Shown here: one piece after another, positions 57,001 through 62,805 of the stretch
Numbering within the stretch: the stretch's first letter is position 1
Layout of the letters: every line of letters begins with the position of its first letter
Assembly: GCA_037951105.1 (NCBI GenBank)
Contig: JBAMJV010007675.1
Span: forward strand, 1 to 64,000
DNA: 64,000 nt
DNA from: Echinarachnius parma
Taxonomy: Eukaryota; Echinodermata; Echinoidea; Clypeasteroida; Echinarachniidae
Reading direction: 5' to 3'
Translations under genes and position numbers: made by a program
Notes under the pieces: model-generated
Told to the model about the DNA's origin: nothing
The model's input: the letters and a program-made list of their open reading frames with translations, nothing else
Database searches by the model: none

Positions 57001-60000
57001 GCAGTTGTTTGTAAGAATACAAAGTGTGAGAAACCAATGCTGCTATATGCTGAGTAAATACTAAATGAAACTACAGTCAACTCTGCCTAAGTCAAATTTG
57101 CATAAGTCAAATAAGTCGAAGGTGTTAATATACCAGTCCTTTTTCTTTATTTTCTCTTGTTTTGACCTTACATAAGTCAATTTCTATCTAAGTCGAAGCA
57201 ATTCATTCAGTCCCAACAGATTTGACTGTAGTTTACTAAACTGAACCAAGTTGAGCTGAAATGATTTGATTTCTCTACACAGGCTTCTACTGTGCTGACG
57301 GAGAGCGGCTGCTATCCTGTCCTCGTGGCCACTACTGTCCAGAGGGAACCGGTTCTAATGGATCTATCCCCTGTCCCAGAGGGACCTACAACCCAGACCT
57401 GGGCCTAGCCTCTGAAGACCAGTGCCAGCCCTGTGCACCAGGGTACTACTGTACACAGCTAGGGGCCTATTCCTTTGGAATAGCCAATGCCTCTGCAGGA
57501 CCATGTGATGCGGGCTACTATTGTCAATCAGGTAAATGGATAATATATATTTAGTTATTTTAATAGTTATATTTGTTGTAATATAGCCCATTTGTTAAAT
57601 GTAACTGCTTTGTTTTCATTCGGTATAGATGTCCTTTTTATGCCTCCGCCAACGAAGTGGCCGGAGGCATTATGTTTTCGGGTTGTCCGTCCGTCCGTCC
57701 GTCCGTACGTCCGTCCGTACGTCCCGTTTTCGTTCTCGCGATATCTCAAGAACCAGTTGACGGATCAATTTCAAACTTGGTATGAGTTTACATATTGGGG
57801 TGACAATGATCTGATTAGATTTTAGGGGTCATGAGGTCAAAGGTCAAGGTCACAGGACTCAATATATATGCAAAAATGCCTCGTTCTCGCGATATCTCAA
57901 GAACTGGTTGACGAATCAAATTCAAACTTGGTATTAGTGTAGATATTGGGGTGGCAATGATCTGATTAGATTTTAGGGGTCATGAGGTCAAAGGTCAAGG
58001 TCACAGGACTCGATATATATGCAAAAATGCCTTGTTCTCGCGATATCTCAAGAACTGGTTGACGGATCAAATTCAAACTTGGTATTAGTGTAGATATTGG
58101 GGTGGCAATTATCTGATTAGATTTTGGGGTTCATGAGGTTAAAGGTCAAGGTCACAGGACTCAATATATATGCAAAAATGCCTCGTTCTCGCGATATCTC
58201 AAGAACTGGTTGACGGATCAAATTCAAACTTGGTACTAGTGTAGATATTGGGGTGGCAATGATCTGATTAGATTTTGGGGTTCATGAGGACAAAGGTCAA
58301 GGTCACAGGAATCAATGTATGTGCAAAAATGCCTCGTTCTTGCGATATCTCAAGAACCGGTTGACGGATCAATTACATACTAGGTATGAGTGTACATATC
58401 GGGGTGCCACTGATCTGATTAGATTTGGGGGGTCATGAGGTCAAAGGTCAAGGTTACATGACTCAATATGTATGCGAAAATGGCTTGTAATTGCAAAATT
58501 TCAAGAACTGAATGTCAGATTTCAATCAAACTCGGTACCTGTATCATAAAGAGTCAACGTAGCCATAAAATGTTGGGGTCATGAGGTTGAGGTCAAGGTC
58601 ACGGGACTCATTATACATGCAAAAAAGCTTGTAATACCAAAATCTAAAGAACTAAATGTCAGATTTCAATCAAACTTGGTACCTGACTGTTTTTTAGGGA
58701 GCCATCAAAGATTGGGATCATATGGTCAAGGTCACAGGACTCAAAATATAAGAAAAATTAAATCAGTGCATGTTAATTTGGGCATATTAAAATCGCGTGA
58801 TAGCGGAGGCATAATTTTCGATTGCGCGCAATCGAAGATCCATCTAGTTAGTACATATTTACTTATTCATTTTATCAATATTTTAAGCAATAGTTTAACC
58901 TCTCAAATATGGTTTGCCATTGGTTTGCCAAATTGGTTTACCATTCTTCTTCCTTCGACCCTAACCAGAGTATTTTTGGAGCAAGTCCAGAATGGCTTAA
59001 ATATGTATTTACAATTACTTGTGGTTTCCACAGGGTTTCCACAGTGGTTCCACAGACATTTATTTGGAAAGGAGGAAATGATTGCAGTAAAATTATGCAA
59101 ATGTGAATGTGTTGGCAGCATTAATGTTCTTGGTGAGTACTCTTTATAACATACAGTCGAACATGTGTATTAAAAGTGACCATCTGAAGGACACAGGAAC
59201 ATTGGTCACTGTAGACAAATGAACTCTATAAACCAGTTACATAACATTGTTATTCCCTGCAACAGATCAAGTACCGTTCGTCACTATAGGAAGATTGGCT
59301 GTTGTAGACAGGTGGCCCCTAATACAGGTTTCACTATAATGTTGTAATACATGTTCATATTCTTTTTATTTCAGGTGTAAACATCATTAATCCTGATGGG
59401 CAGACCAACAGTGGTATAGGTGGGCCATGTCCGCAAGGCTTCTTCTGTCCTCAGCAGACCTCGGTCCCACAACCCTGCTCCAATGGGACCTACTCCGATG
59501 CCTTCTACCTGACCGATTCATCAGAGTGCACACCCTGTGACCCAGGGTACTACTGTGGTACCTTCAACCTCACCCAACCACAGGCACCATGTGACCCTGG
59601 GTTCTACTGCCACTATGGGTCATCGTACCCAAACCCCATTGGTAAGATTGGTTTGATTATTGCATCAATTGTATTTGTGATAGAGAATCGTAATTATCTT
59701 TATCTGCACTTATATATTACCACTGTAACAAAAGGTGCCACCTCTACTATGCAGTGCAGATTGTTGACTCGTTGATTTGACGTTCATCATTAATACCTCC
59801 TCATTTTCTTAGTATCATGCTGATATCCAACTTTAAAATAGTAATGGCTGTGCCATCAATATCAAAACATGATGATGTGATATTAAACATTGTAATAATT
59901 TTGTATTTGTCTTTTAATTTTGTTATTCTGTTCTAGTCCTTAACAGGTCTAATTCATTACCGAGTGGAATTTTCATACATGTACAATAAACTCCTTTACT

Positions 60001-62176
60001 CCAAGCTGTGATAATACCAAAACTAAATGTCTCTTTTTCCCTCCCACTTCTACCACCCCAGGTGACGATGACACTGGCGCCCCCTGCCCCATAGGGACAT
60101 ACTGTGAGTCGGGATCCAGCGTTGCCATTGGCTGCCCACCAGGGACGTACAATGAGAACACACAGCAGTCTGAGTGCCAGGAGTGCCCAGAGGGATGGTA
60201 CTGTCCAGGGAATGTGTCCAACTTCAGACCGTTTGACTGTCCTGCTGGGTACTACTGCCCTAATGGTAAATACTAATTAAAACAATCCTACTACTGGTCC
60301 AATGAGGCATGTATAATGTTGTTTGACTTTGTGATGTGCACAATTATAAGTATTACAACATGCATGCTTTTTATACTGAACATTATTATTATATTACAGC
60401 TCTGTACTGTATATCAGAACATGTTATAGTGAGTGGTATTATAACATTTTAGTTTTTCTGTTTAATGCAAGGAAATATTTAGTCCTATAAAAAAAAGTAT
60501 TTTAAAGTCAAGTCTTAGTGCACAATTATTATCTTACTGTGGAAAGACAGCATGTTCAGAATTGCGTAATATTTGCTTTGATCTATTTCAGGTATTGACT
60601 TCTACTTTACTGTCATGTAAAAATTAGCACAATCATTTTTCCCGACTTATTGGTCGTTTTGTGGTGTGAGGTCACAAATGAACATGTAATTGGTTGTAAT
60701 TAATCTTATTGTTGTGTGTAATTCTTATTCCATAGGTACTGAGCACTCCTACCAGTACCCGTGTCCCAAGGGAACCTACCGATCCACTGAGAATGGACAG
60801 AGTCTGGCGGACTGTACCATTTGTGACCCAGGGAAGTACTGTGCTTATGAGGGCAACACAACATACACAGGGGACTGTGATGAAGGTATGTTAATCTGTG
60901 CATTATTGATAAATACAAGTCAGAGACTGTGTTAAATTAATTTTGAGTGCACTTCTATTGTACATTTTTTTTTGCTATAAAGTTTGGATATGCTGTTAGG
61001 TATCCCAATTATGATGCTGTTTGTTTAAGTCCATCGATTAAATCCTTTGTTATATCAGAGAAATAGCCTTTGGTAAGACATTTAATTTTTTTTTTTATGA
61101 AGACATTATATATTATACGAGGTGTACGTTTCAGTGATGAGTTTTTGGATAGAATGCTCCCTAGGGCGTGGAGTTGGTGCATGATGTTCAATTTGTTAAC
61201 TATGTTAACTTATCAAACATAATATCGCTAGTGATATTCGTTTGTCTCGCAATGTATGGTCAACAAGGAATCTAAAAGATCACAACATTTCGTGCGCTTC
61301 TGCAACACTTTGTCAAGTAATATAATCTAAAGCCCGGCGCAGACAGAGCCGACTCGACCCGATCCGACTGGTTTCAATCAGGCTAGAGGTGTGCCCGGTC
61401 GGTCGGATCCGTTTCATCGTGTTGAATCGGCCCCAACTGGCATCCGACTGTCTCTCGACTGGCAAAATGTGTGTCGCGAGGCACTGAAAACTGAGCCGAA
61501 CCGAATGAAAAACAGCCGAATCGGGTCGAGTTGGCTCTGTCTGCAGAGGGCTTAATGTAAGCAATCGTGTTTTATACTCTTCGGGCGGCTCCAAACCGCG
61601 CCATCTCGCATGAGCGAGTACGTTTCTAATTGGTCAATAACGGTCTATTGGCCGGTGCATACGGGTGTTAACTTAATGTGTGTAAATTCCTCTCTTATTC
61701 CAGGCTACTTCTGCATCCAGGGAGCCTGGACCGCTCAGCCCAATGACTTTGACAACTACACCGACGGTGACTGCCTCTGTCCCTCCATCACCACTGGAGG
61801 GCGCTGTCAGCCCGGGTATTACTGCCCTCTTGGGGCCAGTGAGCCACAGGAATGTACAGAGGGCAACTACTGTGATGTGGATGGTAAGTCAGGATACTGA
61901 TGTATTGATTTATTTTATTTCTGTAGTAATGATGAGGTGCACATTATGATTGAGATGGTCATAGATATTGTATTAGGAATGTAGGCACAGCTTTGTTGCA
62001 TATTGTGTATAATCTTCCTACATAAAAATTAGCGCTTTTCACTGCAATTGTCATATTTTATTGCAGTATGATTGAATTCGACATTGATGTCATCAGCAGG
62101 TTTTCAATGAAATGTTTCAAGTTACCGTAAAACTCCGTGTATAAGGCGCACCCGTGTATAAGGCGCACCCCCAACT

Positions 62177-62223
<47 letters not shown>

Positions 62224-62774
62224 ATTTTTTTTAAATTTTTTTAGGACACCCTGTATTTTTTTTTTACACACCATGTAGTGCTGTTGGAATACTTACATCG
62301 CTGGTCTAGGACATATCAAGGGCTTAATGTCAATTGTAGCTTTCATCATCATATACATTTTTTCACATATAAAATAGTGGTTAGTACAAAAATTGCACAC
62401 ATTGAACATTAACACTGGTGCTCATAAATATTCATATTCATATTCATGAATATTCATTAGCACTTATACTCATTAAATATAATGCAATTTTCTTAATAAA
62501 CTAACAAATATTTTCAATTATGAGCAAAATTTATAACCACTGGTTAGATAATTGCATATATAATATGAGTACTGCTGCTCACGAATGTATGAATATTCAT
62601 TAGTAGCAGTCTTTGCTCAATAAACTTGCAATTTTAAAATCTGTAACCAATATTTTTGTGTGAGAAATAGGTATATTTTGCTGAATGCTACAACAGACAG
62701 CAAGCTCTTGTCATGACCTGGACCAGTGTAATATGCATTGAACATGACTACAGGGTGTCCCCCAAAAAATTATT

Positions 62775-62805
<31 letters not shown>

